Positions 23,251 through 37,654 of a stretch of 64,000 bases of DNA are shown here, one piece after another (the first letter of the stretch is position 1; every line of letters begins with the position of its first letter). The position numbers and the translations under genes are program-made. The notes beneath the pieces are model-generated. The model ran no database searches, was not told where the DNA came from, and saw nothing but the letters and a program-made list of their open reading frames with translations. Origin of the DNA: Parus major (taxonomy: Eukaryota > Chordata > Aves > Passeriformes > Paridae); NCBI RefSeq assembly GCF_001522545.3, contig NC_031768.1, positions 92,924,230-92,988,229 on the forward strand. Reading direction: 5' to 3'.

Positions 23251-26200
23251 GGCCCCCAGTCACCGCTCCCCCAAAAGCCTTTGGAGTTGCAGTTTGCGCC
23301 CAGAGCATCGTGCAAAAAAAATTTGGGAACAGGTGTGTTTTTGTTTTCTCAGAGTTGAGCCTAGTGGGTTTCTTAGCTCTGTGCAGCAAGTGCAATTTCC
23401 ATTTTCCAGCCCTGGTCTCTGATACTCATACTGAGACCTGAAGTAGGTACCGTTCCATACCTTTGAATATATGAATAATACACGGACATAATTCTCAACT
23501 AAATGTAATAATGGGAGGGAAGAATAATAATAATTCTGTCCTACTTATTTGATGCTTTCTGTTCTAAGAAGAAAAGTGAACACCTTGCCAGTTTTCCTGG
23601 AAAGGGGTTGTCAGCATCTTCAAATAACTGTTTTGAAATGGAGCAGGAATGGTGCTTACCTTCTAGATTTGTTTATGTGTTTTCCTTCTTGACATCCAGT
23701 AATAAAGGCCCTTGTATACAGCAGGGAAATCGTGCAGCACCAATTAAACATGGCCAACTCCAGTTCTTCACTTAATTCTGTATTAAGTGGAGTACAGTAG
23801 AGTGATGAAGGGATGTTTTTCATCATAGTGCAGATACAGAAATGTCCCCGAATGTCCCATCACACAAACCTGCAGTGTGGACTGTTAAACTGATAAGGAG
23901 AAGGTGTCATTTAATCTAGTGACAGTTCTTAGACCAGGGGACTGAGTCTTTCAAAATACCACTCAAAGAAGTTTTCTTTTCTCCTAGGTAGAGCAATGTT
24001 TGAAGCGCCTATGGAAAATGAATTTGGTGGGCTGCCTGGAAACTCTGGTAGGACTGATTCCCAAGTAAGTGTCATGATGCCATATCTTGTACTATCCATT
24101 AACCGAATCTGCAGAGGTAAAGGAAGAGGATGCTAGATCATAACCAACTCTTCATCCCTTTATCAACACAGGAAAAATGCATCTGAAGCCCATGCAGAGT
24201 GCTTGGTTCCCAGCCAACCTGTGCTGGAAACAGTGGCTTTGAAGGTGTTGGGAGGCTGCAAGCTCATACTACGTCTACTGGATTGTTGCTGTAAAGCTTT
24301 TCTGTATCCTTTTTTCACCACAAAAACATTCTTAAAGTTCATCAGTAGCACCTCATGAGACCAAAACCAGGTCTCGTGGTGGCCCTGTACTGCTGATGAA
24401 CTGAACTGTGCAATTCATACGTGCAACTGGAAGCTTCTTTGATAGCCAAGGCCTTTTCCAGTTATTATGTAGGAACCTCAGGCTGTTTGGCTGGCAGCTG
24501 TTCTGGCCTTGAGCAATCCAGAGTTTGGATACTCATCTCCCAGATTATTCCAGGATATCGCCTTGTGAATTGCCTCTAGTTGGTGTGTTCAGCAAGTCTC
24601 ATTACATGCTGTTTATTTTTTTAACCTTAACTGCTGTAATCTTCAGCTTGTCCATTAAACACCTCTGCTCAGAGGAATTCATACTCCTGAATACTGTGGC
24701 TTCGGGGCTACTGAGCCGGCTCTGGTTTGTGTGTTCAAAAGTCTGTCTTGTTTGTGTCTGTCTGTTTGATGTGCCTGTCAGGGAGAAGGGCTTGTAATTA
24801 GGCCTTGCTGCTAAGGGAGTTTCATTCAGCTGGGAGATGGAGAAGGGAGGGTCCCTCCATGCCTTTGGACCTGATTCTAGCACCTGCAGAGTTGTACAAG
24901 AGAGACTTCTTACACGCTCTTATGGACAGCTTTGTTCCTGGATCTTAGCAAACTGTATGTAGCTCTAATGAAACCACAGTGTTAGTGTCAGCCTGCCACA
25001 AACACCTGGTACTTCCTGCAGCGAGGAGTAAGTCCTGCCTCATAAATAGTTGAAATTTCATGCTGAAATGGAAAGGTCTGGATAAACATGTTCTATTACA
25101 CTGCTGAGTTTTCCATGGAAAATGGGTGTTCTGGTCTGGGAGAATAACTGCTGTCTATAGCTGAAGGAGTAAAAACATTGTTAGAACACCTTTCTTTGGC
25201 ACAAGAAATCCTGTGTCTCCAGAAAACTTAGAGCAGGCAATTGTGTGGTATCAGGCCTGAGTTGGTGCAGGGTGATTTTGTGGGAAGATCTCACGGCTCC
25301 TTGGATGTGACCCAAGAACCTGATAGGTCCCAAGTGTGACACTCAGCAAAACTCTACAGAAGCACAGGGGCTCCTGATCAGGAATTTACTAGTTAAGTCA
25401 CTCCTGCATTTTGATCTGGAACAGTTCCTTAAAGCTCACACTTAAGAAAAGCAGGGTGATGGAGTTAAAAAAAGTGAATTTGTACTGAGGGGAAACAGGA
25501 TAAGGGCAGCTGAGCTGAAAGTAGTTCTGTGAGCATCATGTTTTGCTAGAGGAGACTCCATTCCTTTTTGTCCTCTGTTTTCAGGATTCAGTACAGGTGT
25601 GTATTGCAGACCCTCGCATCCTTGTACGATGCTTTGTCGACAATGCTTCATCTGGTATCTGAGACCCAACAGACCCCTTATATCAAGGGGTTTACCTTCC
25701 CTTCTGATATCTGTGACTTCCTTGGAGTTAACATATCTTCTGAGGCAAAGAACCAACAGGCTAAAATGTTTACAACAAAAAAATCTACCAGCTGGATGAA
25801 GAAGCTCTGCCCAGCAATGCCAGAGGCAGTATCAAAGGTTGGGAAAAAGAGAAAATCTGAGACCTGTATAAGTGCCATGAAACACTGTAACACCCCATGT
25901 GCTGTGGACATTGGAGAGAGAGTGGTGGCGCCCACAGCCAGGAGAGGTAAAGCCTTGTGCCAATGTAATGGTTTCTGACATCTCAGAGATTGACTGCAAC
26001 TTCTATCCAACAGGGCCAAGCACTTCTACCCACAGTGTGGTTCTAGTACAAACTCCCTGTCCTTGGAAGAAGTGAATGCTGCGTGTGCCCTTGCCTTTGT
26101 AAAGCTGTGGATAATGTCAGTATCATGATTTTTGGGGGGGTTTCTTTTAAACAGAGTCTGGAGAGAAGCAGGTAATGAATGCAGTACACAGATCCTGAAA

Positions 26201-28196
26201 ATAGTTATTTGTACTATCCTGCTTTTGCATAGCTAAGAAGTTATGGGCAGTGTCTGCAGTCCATACAAGAGTAGGTAAGGCTGTAGGTACAGGATGCAAG
26301 TGTCCTGTTCTTGCTGGTTCTGAATTGTGCTCAAATCTTCCTGTGCAGTCAGGGCTATGGCCAGTTACTCTAGCCATCCACATGTTTATGTGAAGCTTTT
26401 ACCCATTAGATTCTCCTTTGCAGACATCTGTAAAGCTCTATATGCTCTTCATTCCCTGTCAGCTGCAGTGCACAATGAGTGTAGTCCCCTTGAGTTTGCC
26501 TGGAAATGTTGAGTACAGATGTGAGCCTGCTGAGAGCTCTATGGCATCTCTGTGCACAGAAATATCTTAGTGTTGTAATGGGAACTCTCCTCTCTCTCTG
26601 TAGGGAAGCACCCAGGGTTTGATGTGAAGAGTTTGCTTAGGCCAGCCAGACATCCAGCACAAGAGGTTTGTATGGTATTGTTTTACATGCTGGGTTGGTG
26701 GTTTGTATTTTAAAGATTCTAACACTTGAAACACAATATCCGTGATTGAAAATGTCCTCTTACCTTATTTTTGCTTGTCTAACAACTCAGGTTAGTGTGG
26801 AAGCTTTGCACAGAAAATCAGTCACTACTTATTTCTGCTTAGAAATTTGGGCATTTGTTGGTTTTTCAAGTGAAAGGACCAGAGAGCAAATCAGTAGTAG
26901 ACAGGAATACAAATCGTAAACACCTGCCTCTTCTTTTTGTATTCCACTAAACAAGACTGCTCTTCCCTTTTCTCCTTAGAAAATGAGGGATATTCTCACA
27001 AAAATCCCTGTGTCTTGCTCCCTTCCAGCAGAAAGGATCAGACAAGTCACCTTTTTAAAACACTATTTCTGTTCCTGTTTGTTTCAGGCTCTAAGCATTG
27101 CATCAACACTTTTTAAAGCAAAGTCATCACCACTTTCATCTCGGATAGCAAAATCACAGCACACTGGATCTCTTGTACAGATGATTCAAACAGCTGCATC
27201 ATTTGGGGAGTTGTCAGAAGCACTCAGAAAAGCTATTCTCTGGTGCAAAAACAACAAATTCAAATCAGAAGCTTATTTTCTGCGTAACAAGTTGTTGAAA
27301 AGCAACCGGCTGCACCATGTGGAGGCTCAAGGATGCAGGTAGTTTTGCATGAGTGTGGGATTTCTGAGTCTAACACTTTATATTTCAGTATTATGTATTA
27401 TGCTATAGTATAGTGAAATAAAGTGGTCTATGCCATGCTTTTAAAAGTCAGGATCACTAGTTCAGGTTACTCTGTGCTCTGACCATGAGCGTTCTGTTTA
27501 GCTTCAGTGACTTGTGATTTAAAAATAACTTAAAAGGCTAAAAAATGTACAATACTTGGGAGGGAAGATGAAGATGCAGCTTAAATCATCTGCATGTTTT
27601 ATGGTAACAACTGTATGAGGCAAGGGTTGTCTTCATTCAGACTGTCTTGGCTACTATTGTACAAGGTGCTGTTCTGTTTCCTTGGTATTACAAGGAAAAT
27701 TGTAGGAGACGGGTAATAACAAAATCTCTCCAAACTCCAAATGAAGTAACTCTTTAGTAGCTGATAAAGTTCTGTTTTGTGCACTTTGCTCCCCTTAAGC
27801 CTGAAGAAGAAGCTGCACTGTGTCAAAACGTCTGTCCGTAAATATCTCCTGTACGGGTCACAACACACGCGCTGGCCAAGGCAGCACCTCAGGGCACAGC
27901 TCTGCCGAAGGAGGATCAGATCATCTGCACTCTTGAAGACAGCTCTAAAGACTGGTGGGCAAAAGCCTCCTGAGTGTTTCAGGGTCTGTGAGAACAGTGC
28001 ATCACTCATCCTCCCAGCTTACCAGGATGGGTCTCTGAATCAGGAAGAACATTCCAGCATTGATACAGGACCTGTCAGACTAAGCACAACAGGGACCTCT
28101 AAGCAGCTGCTGCTGGAAGGAAGCCCTGGCCCTGTGTGGAAAGACCTTGCTGAGAACACAGATATTGATTCTATTTTTGCAACAATAGGTGTCTGA
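22608..28196 (+). CDS. NEPRO: Nucleolus and neural progenitor protein (9 coding exons)
   Basis: Coding exons: 22608-22719, 23045-23199, 23988-24064, 24172-24303, 24647-24724, 25585-25946, 26604-26665, 27088-27338 and 27800-28196. Every junction has GT/AG and consistent phase, and the sum is 541 codons plus stop, against about 567 in human. Conserved blocks include EPWNRL near the start, RLLDCCCKAFL, KHLCSEEFILLNTV, SRLW, YIKGFTFPSDICDFLG, NKLLKSNRLHHVEAQG, and the terminal acidic DSIFATIGV (human DDIFALMGV). NEPRO is a nucleolar protein linked to Notch-dependent maintenance of neural progenitors and to early embryo viability; human variants cause a skeletal dysplasia. The middle exon (25585-25946) and the arginine-rich last exon diverge most from human. 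It is divergent from the SPIRE-like gene and convergent with TAF13 and GTPBP8. Confidence 0.95.
22831..23031. repeat. GC-rich minisatellite, 18-bp unit, in NEPRO intron 1
   Basis: Tandem copies of gctcaggcggtgcccggt and near variants (some units shortened to gctgcccggc or gctgatgcccg) fill most of NEPRO intron 1 and end a few bases before the exon 2 acceptor. Because 18 is a multiple of three, the array creates a long artefactual open frame rich in Arg-Cys-Pro, which I do not annotate as coding. Confidence 0.85.
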
Positions 28197-28898
28197 CCCT
28201 GGACTTGAAGGAGGAAAGAGGTCAAGTCATTCTGGTTTTTTTGTTTGTTTTGTTTTTAAGTAAACCTGAACCCTAATGGTGTCTCAGTAACTGACATCCT
28301 GGATTCTGTTAAGAAAGTAACTACCATTTTATTATGTTTTTGTAAAACAGCTTTTTTTTAATGGCTGATTTTTATATTTTTAAGGGTGTTCCAAATAATC
28401 AAAGTGTTAAGATGTTAGAAGTGTGAAAGTGTTCAAGGGTGTTCCAAATAAGAATAGTCTGTCCTTTTACCTACCCTTGTCCAGAAACAGTGACTTTCTT
28501 ACCCTTACTCAGTGTCCCCTCTCTATTGCCTGACCACACTTTAAATACTGCTGTCAAATCCACAGTGCATATAGTTCCCATCCATGGCAGAAAGGCTGCA
28601 CCTGATCACTCACTGCTGCTTTGGACAAAAGACTTACCAACACCTTTCCAAAGGTTCTTTAAACCTTCCCTTCTGTGCTGCTTGTAGAGGGGGACAGCCC
28701 TGATGTGCAGTCCTGTTGCTGTTTCAGCATTTGTTATGCTTGTCCTGAAATGAGGAGTTAACTGAACCTACTTCCCCTGAGCTGTTCCAGAAGTAGGGAA
28801 AAGCACATCTGTGGCCTGTAACAATAACCCTGTATTACCCACCTTCTGTGAATTAATCAATGTACATTTAGTTATGAAACGTGGGCACAAATTTATGT
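28197..28898. other. NEPRO 3' flank
   Basis: The NEPRO 3' UTR presumably starts here. I see no canonical plus-strand AATAAA in the first few hundred bases; an AGTAAA variant occurs at about 28,258. The stretch runs T-rich at 28,235-28,360 and holds no recognisable coding exon. The convergent TAF13 3' end begins at about 28,899 on the other strand. Confidence 0.4.
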
Positions 28899-28904
28899 TT
28901 TATT
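28899..28904 (-). terminator. Candidate poly(A) signal of TAF13
   Basis: AATAAA on the minus strand about 450 bases past the TAF13 stop codon. It is the first clear canonical hexamer I see in that direction. It would put the TAF13 mRNA end about 700 bases from the NEPRO stop codon, so the two convergent 3' UTRs could meet or overlap. Confidence 0.5.
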
Positions 28905-29350
28905 CAAAAAGCATATACAGAGCACAGAGCACAACTTTGATACTAGTTTGGGCCTAAGGTCTTTATACGGATAACGAAGATCCATTTTCAGGGTTTCCTG
29001 TCACAAGAATACCCAGTCACAGCTGAAACAATTTTAGAGAGTCATGAACCATCAGACCTCGAGCCATCTGATTCAACATAGGCCTACTTCAAACAGACTC
29101 CTGCTACTGCAGGAATTTTTAGAGCTCTTTTTTTCATTTCATCAAATGGTATAAAAAGACCTAAGTATACCACATACGATCAGGTAACAGTTCAGCTGCT
29201 TGAATACTTCTCAGCAAAGCCTGGGAGTGAGGGCAAACATCCCAGCAGTGATCTCCATCCTGAAAAACCCTTCCAAACTACATGCACAATCTTCCTTCTT
29301 ACTAGGCAGCAGGTGCCCAAATAATGCCCCAGTGCAGCTTGTGTACAGAA

Positions 29351-31197
29351 TCAAGACCCATAGTTTGCTTCATCAAAAGCCTTTCTGGCTCGTTTCAGTT
29401 CTTCATTCATAGTTAGGAGGTCTTTAACTCTGGCAAACTTCCGGGGGTCCTTGCGTATTAGAAAGACAATGTCCTCGACCTGTACCCGACCCTGCCGCCC
29501 GATGGACATGGCCTTGTGTGTCTGTTAGAGAGGAAAAAAATAGTCAGCAGCATTCCTTTGCCATGTTTTTAAACTCCCAGTTCCACTTTATTTCCTGTCA
29601 TTCTATAATAAAAAAGCAAGCACTTGCAGGTTCTGGGCACCATCATCCTAGTCACAAGAGAGCTTCCCAGTAACCATGGACTTACTCTGCTGTCCCCAGC
29701 TGTCTCACACCCCAAACATAATCACTATATATATATCACATAATGGTATCAAAACTAAGGCCAGATTACACATAGGACACTTAGCCTGCAGAATGGCTGA
29801 AGTTTAGGCACAACTTGGAAGCAATATGAGGTAACCATATCAGAGGACAGTGTAGGGTATTTTGGTAAGGATAGGAAATACCAGCCTTTCAAAAGAAAGG
29901 GGAATGTTCAGGTACTTAGAAAGGGTGTCCAGGTCTGGAAGAGAAATGGCCTCTGGCCCAAGAATGCATTTCTTTAGTAGGACAGAACTAAGTTCCCATC
30001 CATGTACAGACACTGGGCAAACACAAAAAGTTGACAGACTTTCAAATCTGAGCCTTCTGTCAGCAGTTATGCCGCAGTGAACCCCAAAGGTGGGTATTTC
30101 CCCTCCTACAATAGTTAACTGCTACTTAAAGACTTTAGCATTCTAAATCCACATGGAGCATGATGCATAAATTTTGCTTTAATCTTGGAAAAACAAAATC
30201 CAAGTTTATCCTACTAATGCCATGAGTTGGGGCCTGGGATAATGCAGTATTTGAGTCAGAGATATTTAGCTTCAGAAAGCTAAAGTTCTGGTGAGGATGT
30301 TTTGACCGTGCCATCTAGAGCTGACTTACCATTTCAGTGATAAATTCTATTACCAGGTCCTCAAGAATGTCCACTGATTCTGTGTAAGGGTTCTGGTCGT
30401 CCCCAAATCCATACATCATGCACCTTACTGCACAAAGAAACACTCAGCATGAGGCTTCTTTCATCCAGTCAGTGCTGCACACATCTCGTTAGAGCTCACC
30501 AGCCTGCACATTCCTGCACCAGGACGGCACTCGTCTGTCAGGCACGGCAACTCTTGAGGAAATATAAAGGAAATAAACAGAAGCCAACAAAAGGCCTGTA
30601 GGGATAGGCGCTGTACATACAGAAAAGCGTGTCGGAGGACAGGCTCTCTGAATATTCATTCAGGCTGCAAAGCACTGCACAGTGACAGTGCAGGTGCCTT
30701 TGGGCACAGCTAGGTTCAGAGGATGCACTAGCAATATTTTCGAGGGGGTCTACATGGCAGATTTCTGCAATTGCAGCCAAGGAACATTACGAAAGCCGCT
30801 ATTTTGCTAAGGAGAATTGAGTTTTGGGACCCTACGGCTGTCAGCTCGGGGTTTCAGCTGAGTGGCCCGGCCCGACTCACGCTCTTTGGAGAACAGCCTC
30901 TTCCTCCTGCCCTGCCCGCCGTCCAGGCTCCCGCCGGCGTCCTCCGCATCCTCCTCGAACTACACGGGCACAGCGAGGGGAGGCCGCGGTCAGCGCCCGT
31001 CTGGCCCCGGCCCCTTCGCGCCGCGCCCCCGCCCGCGGCCGGGCTGTGGATGCCCGGGAAGGGCGGCCGGGCTGTGGATGCCCGGGAAGGCCGGCCGGGC
31101 TGTGGATGCCCGGGAAGGCCGGCCGGGCTGTGGATGCCCGGGAAGGAAGGGCAGCCCCTCCGGCACTCACCGGCGCGTCCTCCTCCTCATCCGCCAT
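29351..31197 (-). CDS. TAF13: TFIID subunit TAF13 (4 coding exons)
   Basis: Coding exons: 31197-31171, 30959-30881, 30427-30330 and 29521-29351. Phases are consistent and the sum is 124 codons plus stop, the same length as human TAF13. The start is MADEEEDAP. An acidic, glycine-rich N-terminus is followed by RRKRLFSKELRCMMYGFGDD and the histone-fold region (NPYTESVDILEDLVIEF; KAMSIGRQGRVQVEDIVFLI; RKDPRKFARVKDLLTMNEEL), ending KAFDEANYGS. TAF13 pairs with TAF11 through histone folds within TFIID, the general factor that recognises core promoters for RNA polymerase II. The match is nearly residue for residue outside the first 35 positions. Introns at normal positions argue against a processed retrocopy. 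It sits between NEPRO and GTPBP8 rather than in the human neighbourhood. Confidence 0.97.
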
Positions 31198-31330
31198 GGC
31201 TGCCCGGCGGCCCGGAACAGCTTGCGCAGCCCGGCCCCGCCCCGCGGCCCCGCCGAGCTGCGCCGGGAGGGAGGGGCCGTGCTGCGGGGCCTGCCCGGGC
31301 CCAGGGCAGAGCGGGGCCGCTGTGGGCAGC
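30840..31330. promoter_or_regulatory. TAF13 CpG island
   Basis: CpG-dense sequence covers TAF13 exons 1 and 2 and the upstream flank. The start codon lies in a GCCATGGCG context. No TATA box is apparent, as expected for a housekeeping transcription-factor subunit. Confidence 0.65.
31036..31150. repeat. 28-bp GC-rich minisatellite in TAF13 intron 1
   Basis: Four almost identical tandem copies start at 31,043, 31,071, 31,099 and 31,127. The core reads gctgtggatgcccgggaag and is joined by a ggccggccgg-type linker. The array lies between TAF13 exons 1 and 2. The low divergence between copies suggests recent expansion and probable length polymorphism. Confidence 0.9.
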
Positions 31331-31565
31331 CTCTGGACACCCTCCCCAATCCTGGATGTGACAGTCGCTATTGGATGGTCAGATCGGGATAGCGTGCTTT
31401 GAATGGAGCTCGGGTGGTGTCTGTTAACCCCTCTGCTCCAAAGAGGGTCAGCCACGAGGTCAGAAAGGGTGTCGGTGGTGTCTTTTCACCCTTTCAAAGG
31501 GTGAAACGTCGGTTTGCTCGGTTGGCAGGGGCTTTTCCTTCCCTTCATCAAGGCACACTTGCCCA

Positions 31566-32070
31566 TGGTCACAGAATGTAAAGGAGTTGGAATAATGGCC
31601 CTTAAAGATCATCTAATCCCAACACCCCCCCACCATGGACACCTCCCACTAGACTAGGTTGCCCAAAGTAAGTCCCCTTTAGGTTTGTACCCATTCCCCC
31701 TTACCCTATCACTACAGTTCCTGATGAGGCCCTCTCTGGCTGCTCTCTAGTCCCCTTTCACATACTGGAAGGTTGTTAGGGAGGTTTCCGCTTTCTGGAC
31801 AGCCCCAACTCTCTCAGCCTGTCTTTGTAGGGAAGGTGCTCCAATCCTCTCATTTCATACAGTTGCTGTCAGCCCTTTTCCTCCAGCCCTACCCTTGCAT
31901 ATGCCCACTGTTTCCACCCAGCTTGGTGCCCTAGGCACGTTTGATAGCAATGCACCTCCTCCAGATTACACATAAAGATGTTAAACTGGACACATTCCAG
32001 AATGGATCCTTGCTGAGTTCCCCCTGTAACTGCCATGCAGCTGGAGTATGACCCACTGGCTTCTATGCTC
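31566..32070 (-). mobile_element. CR1 LINE fragment
   Basis: The block starts with the reversed CR1 3' end (tcacagaatgtaaaggagttgg, ccttaaagatcatctaatccc, actagactaggttgcccaaag). It continues through the typical cccttaccctatcactaca and agccccaactctctcagcctgtcttt parts. The far end, around 31,940-32,070, is less certain but resembles the more 5' CR1 portion. It lies a few hundred bases upstream of TAF13. Confidence 0.8.
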
Positions 32071-33927
32071 TGAGCTCAATTATTCCACCAGTTTTTACTG
32101 ACATACCAGGGCACCTGCCCAGACTGCAATGTTCTAATTTGGGACACAGTTGCAAAAATACTGCCTTTGTAGTGTCAGGGTTATAGTGACAGACCAGACC
32201 AAACACAAGACACAACAGAGGAAGAAAATGGATAAAGTAACTGCTGAAAGACCAGGGAAGACGCACAAGGTGAAATCTTTTCCATGGAAGCTCATACTGA
32301 ACATAATTTCTGTAAATAACAGCTGTAGAAGAGGCAAAGATTTACCAGGTAATGACAGAAGCCTTAAGTGAAGCTTATGCACTGCAAACAACTAAAGACA
32401 TTTTAATGTAAAACTGAATTTAAAACTGAAATGAGCTCTACTGTATTAGAATGCTGCCAAGCCCACTCACCACCCATCAATTATGGGGGGAAAGGGAGAT
32501 AGTTTGTGTCCCTGGCCTGAGAAAGTGCAGCTCTGCAGTGCAGAATATCTGCAACTCAGCTGGTTCCTTAAGAACATGGCAAAAACAAAGTTCATTAGTG
32601 TGTCAAGACACCTGCTTACCCAAAGCTTGTTTGCACAAAGGCATTTAAATATAAGTTTTACTGTTTAGGGAGAGGACTTGATTTTATTTAGTTTTGTCCC
32701 AGGGGCACTGTCACATTCAAATCAAACTGCAGTGTTCTCTCCTGCAAACGGCTGAGCAAAATGCAATAGTTATTCCAGTATTTGAAACACTTCTGAACAG
32801 AACCAAGATGTGTCCAGAGGTAAAGCTGGAGAAGATGGTACCTAAATAGATGAAACCTTCTCTTCTGGAGAAGATGGTTCCTAATGTTTCATGCACACAT
32901 ATCCAGTTTGTTTATACAAATGGATTAACTGGATGTGTTTAATGTATTTCAGTGGTTAATAAAAGACTTCCCAGCACTGTAAGGGGTAGTAATGTAATGT
33001 AAGGGGTTTTCATCTGAAGTGGGACTAAAAGCAGAACTGCACATTTTTACATATTCAGGGTTATTTTCAGAGGCTCTTCAGTCAAGGCTGAGGCCCTGAA
33101 ACTTATAGCCTTGATGAGACTGATGTTTTTAGAAGATCCTGATTTTAAGATACTACGAAAAGACCCTTCATAAAGTCTTCACTCTCACCTGTTACATCTG
33201 TATAGCTACTACTGCATTTCTAGGATCATGCATCCCTTGAGCTCATTTGCTCTGCACCATTTTGGGATTAGATATAAAATATTAACAGAATTACAAGTTT
33301 GATCACTAAGACGCAGAAGCTAGAGAGCCACATTTACTGCAGTTCTCACATTCTCCTCTTCTTACATGTATGCTGAAAACAGATCTTGTCTCATGTCTAG
33401 TGTGTTACAAGAAATTGCATAGTGAGAGAAAGTGGTATTTCTAGTCCTTTTGCACTGCTGGAGTGGTTTAGAAAAGAACTTTCCTTTCTTGAGGTTTAAA
33501 CACCTAATGCAAGTAAGTTTGACAACTGCACAACCACATTTGGCCACATTAAGACATTAAAAAACTGAGTGCCAGGGTTTGACACAAGCACTTCATAGCT
33601 TCAGACTAAGTTCCCCTGCATGAGTGCTGCTATTGATGGCTGTCCTTTTGTCCAGTTCTGCCTTGTAACTGGACAGTTTCAGTTTCTAGGTGCTTCTAGA
33701 CAGACACAGCTGCTGTGGGACACAGTTCCCCTAAAGAGTACAGGACACATCAGCGTTGTGCTTCAGCTGCCAGGATAGAGCCAACACAGGTCATGGATGG
33801 TGTGCCTCACATCTGGCAATTCATCCAGCTGGAGCTGCAGAGATTCATGCTGGATCTCAAAACAGAAGGTGGATGCAGCACTGACTTATGACAGTGTGCA
33901 AGACAGGGCTCCTCTAGATGTCAGTCT
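32071..33927. other. Intergenic region between TAF13 and GTPBP8
   Basis: No coding exon, RNA gene or clear repeat is recognised. The composition is AT-rich and unremarkable. Confidence 0.4.
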
Positions 33928-33933
33928 TTTATT
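33928..33933 (-). terminator. Candidate poly(A) signal of GTPBP8
   Basis: AATAAA on the minus strand about 740 bases beyond the GTPBP8 stop codon. It is the first canonical hexamer I noticed downstream in that direction; variant signals nearer the stop cannot be excluded. Confidence 0.35.
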
Positions 33934-34201
33934 CCACTCTGTTTCAAGCCCACACTCATGGAAAAGCAGTTCCTATTAAAGATGTGTTCTTTCCTTCATC
34001 CTTGTGGAACAGGGGCAGCTCAATGTCTGCAAGCAAGGCGTGCTATCCTGCTGCACCTACTGAACACAGGATACAGAAGAGTTACAAAAGGAAAATATAC
34101 AAGACATCAAACACCTTCACAGACAACAGGTAGGCTGCTTCCACTCTGCATGGCCTTAGAGCAGGTAGGTTGCACAGGAGGTAGTTTTTGGCCCCTGCTA
34201 T

Positions 34202-34220
34202 CCTAACCCTAACCTAACCC
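34202..34220. repeat. Short interstitial telomere-like repeat
   Basis: cctaaccctaacctaaccc: three near-units of the vertebrate telomere motif CCCTAA, one with a deleted C. It is too short to be a fusion scar by itself. It lies downstream of the GTPBP8 stop codon, probably within the 3' UTR. Confidence 0.6.
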
Positions 34221-34673
34221 AGCTGAGAGAAGTAAACCTCTGTGTATCATTCAGTTCAACTGCGCAATACAGTTTGCTAAATGTTAGAGCTATAGTTCTT
34301 CTTTCCTAGATTAAATGCCTCTTTATATTACTAGACTATCTCCAGTATCCTAAATGTAGCAGAGGTTAGGCATGGAGTAGTCGATTTTTGAGGAAATGCT
34401 GTATTAAAACTTCCCTTCTCTATGGAGGTTCCCTACATTTTTCTCCTTAGCACAATCATGTGGGTTTTATGAAACAGTTTTATAGTAACTTGGATTAACT
34501 CACACTGCAAACTTCCTTAACTGATGAACTTAATAAAGCAAAAAATTAGTTTTATAAATACTAAATTATTCAAAACTACCAGACAGTAACTTGTGCTATT
34601 TACAACAAAAATCCCAGACCTCTGATTTTGGTACCTTTTCTTCTTGATGAGCCAAGCAGATCACCAGGTCTTT

Positions 34674-37485
<2,812 letters not shown>

Positions 37486-37654
37486 CCCGGCGGCTGCAAG
37501 CGGCACCCGGCCGGCCCCGGAAGGCGGCGGGCGGGACGGCGGGGCGGGCCCGGCTGCCCCCACCAAGGCCGGAGTGCTCAGGGCCCGTTACGGCGTGTGT
37601 GCCCGCAGGCCGCGTGGAGCACCGAGAGCTGCGGGCGCTGCCTGGGCCCGGCTC

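Noticed and set aside
22860..23441. Long open frame through NEPRO intron 1 rich in Arg-Cys-Pro repeats
   Set aside because: It is created by the 18-bp minisatellite, whose unit is a multiple of three, and it conflicts with the clear NEPRO exon 2 frame.
30771..31455. Several overlapping 170-200 codon frames on both strands near TAF13 exon 1
   Set aside because: They arise from GC-rich, stop-poor CpG island DNA and the 28-bp array; none resembles a protein, and TAF13 explains the locus.
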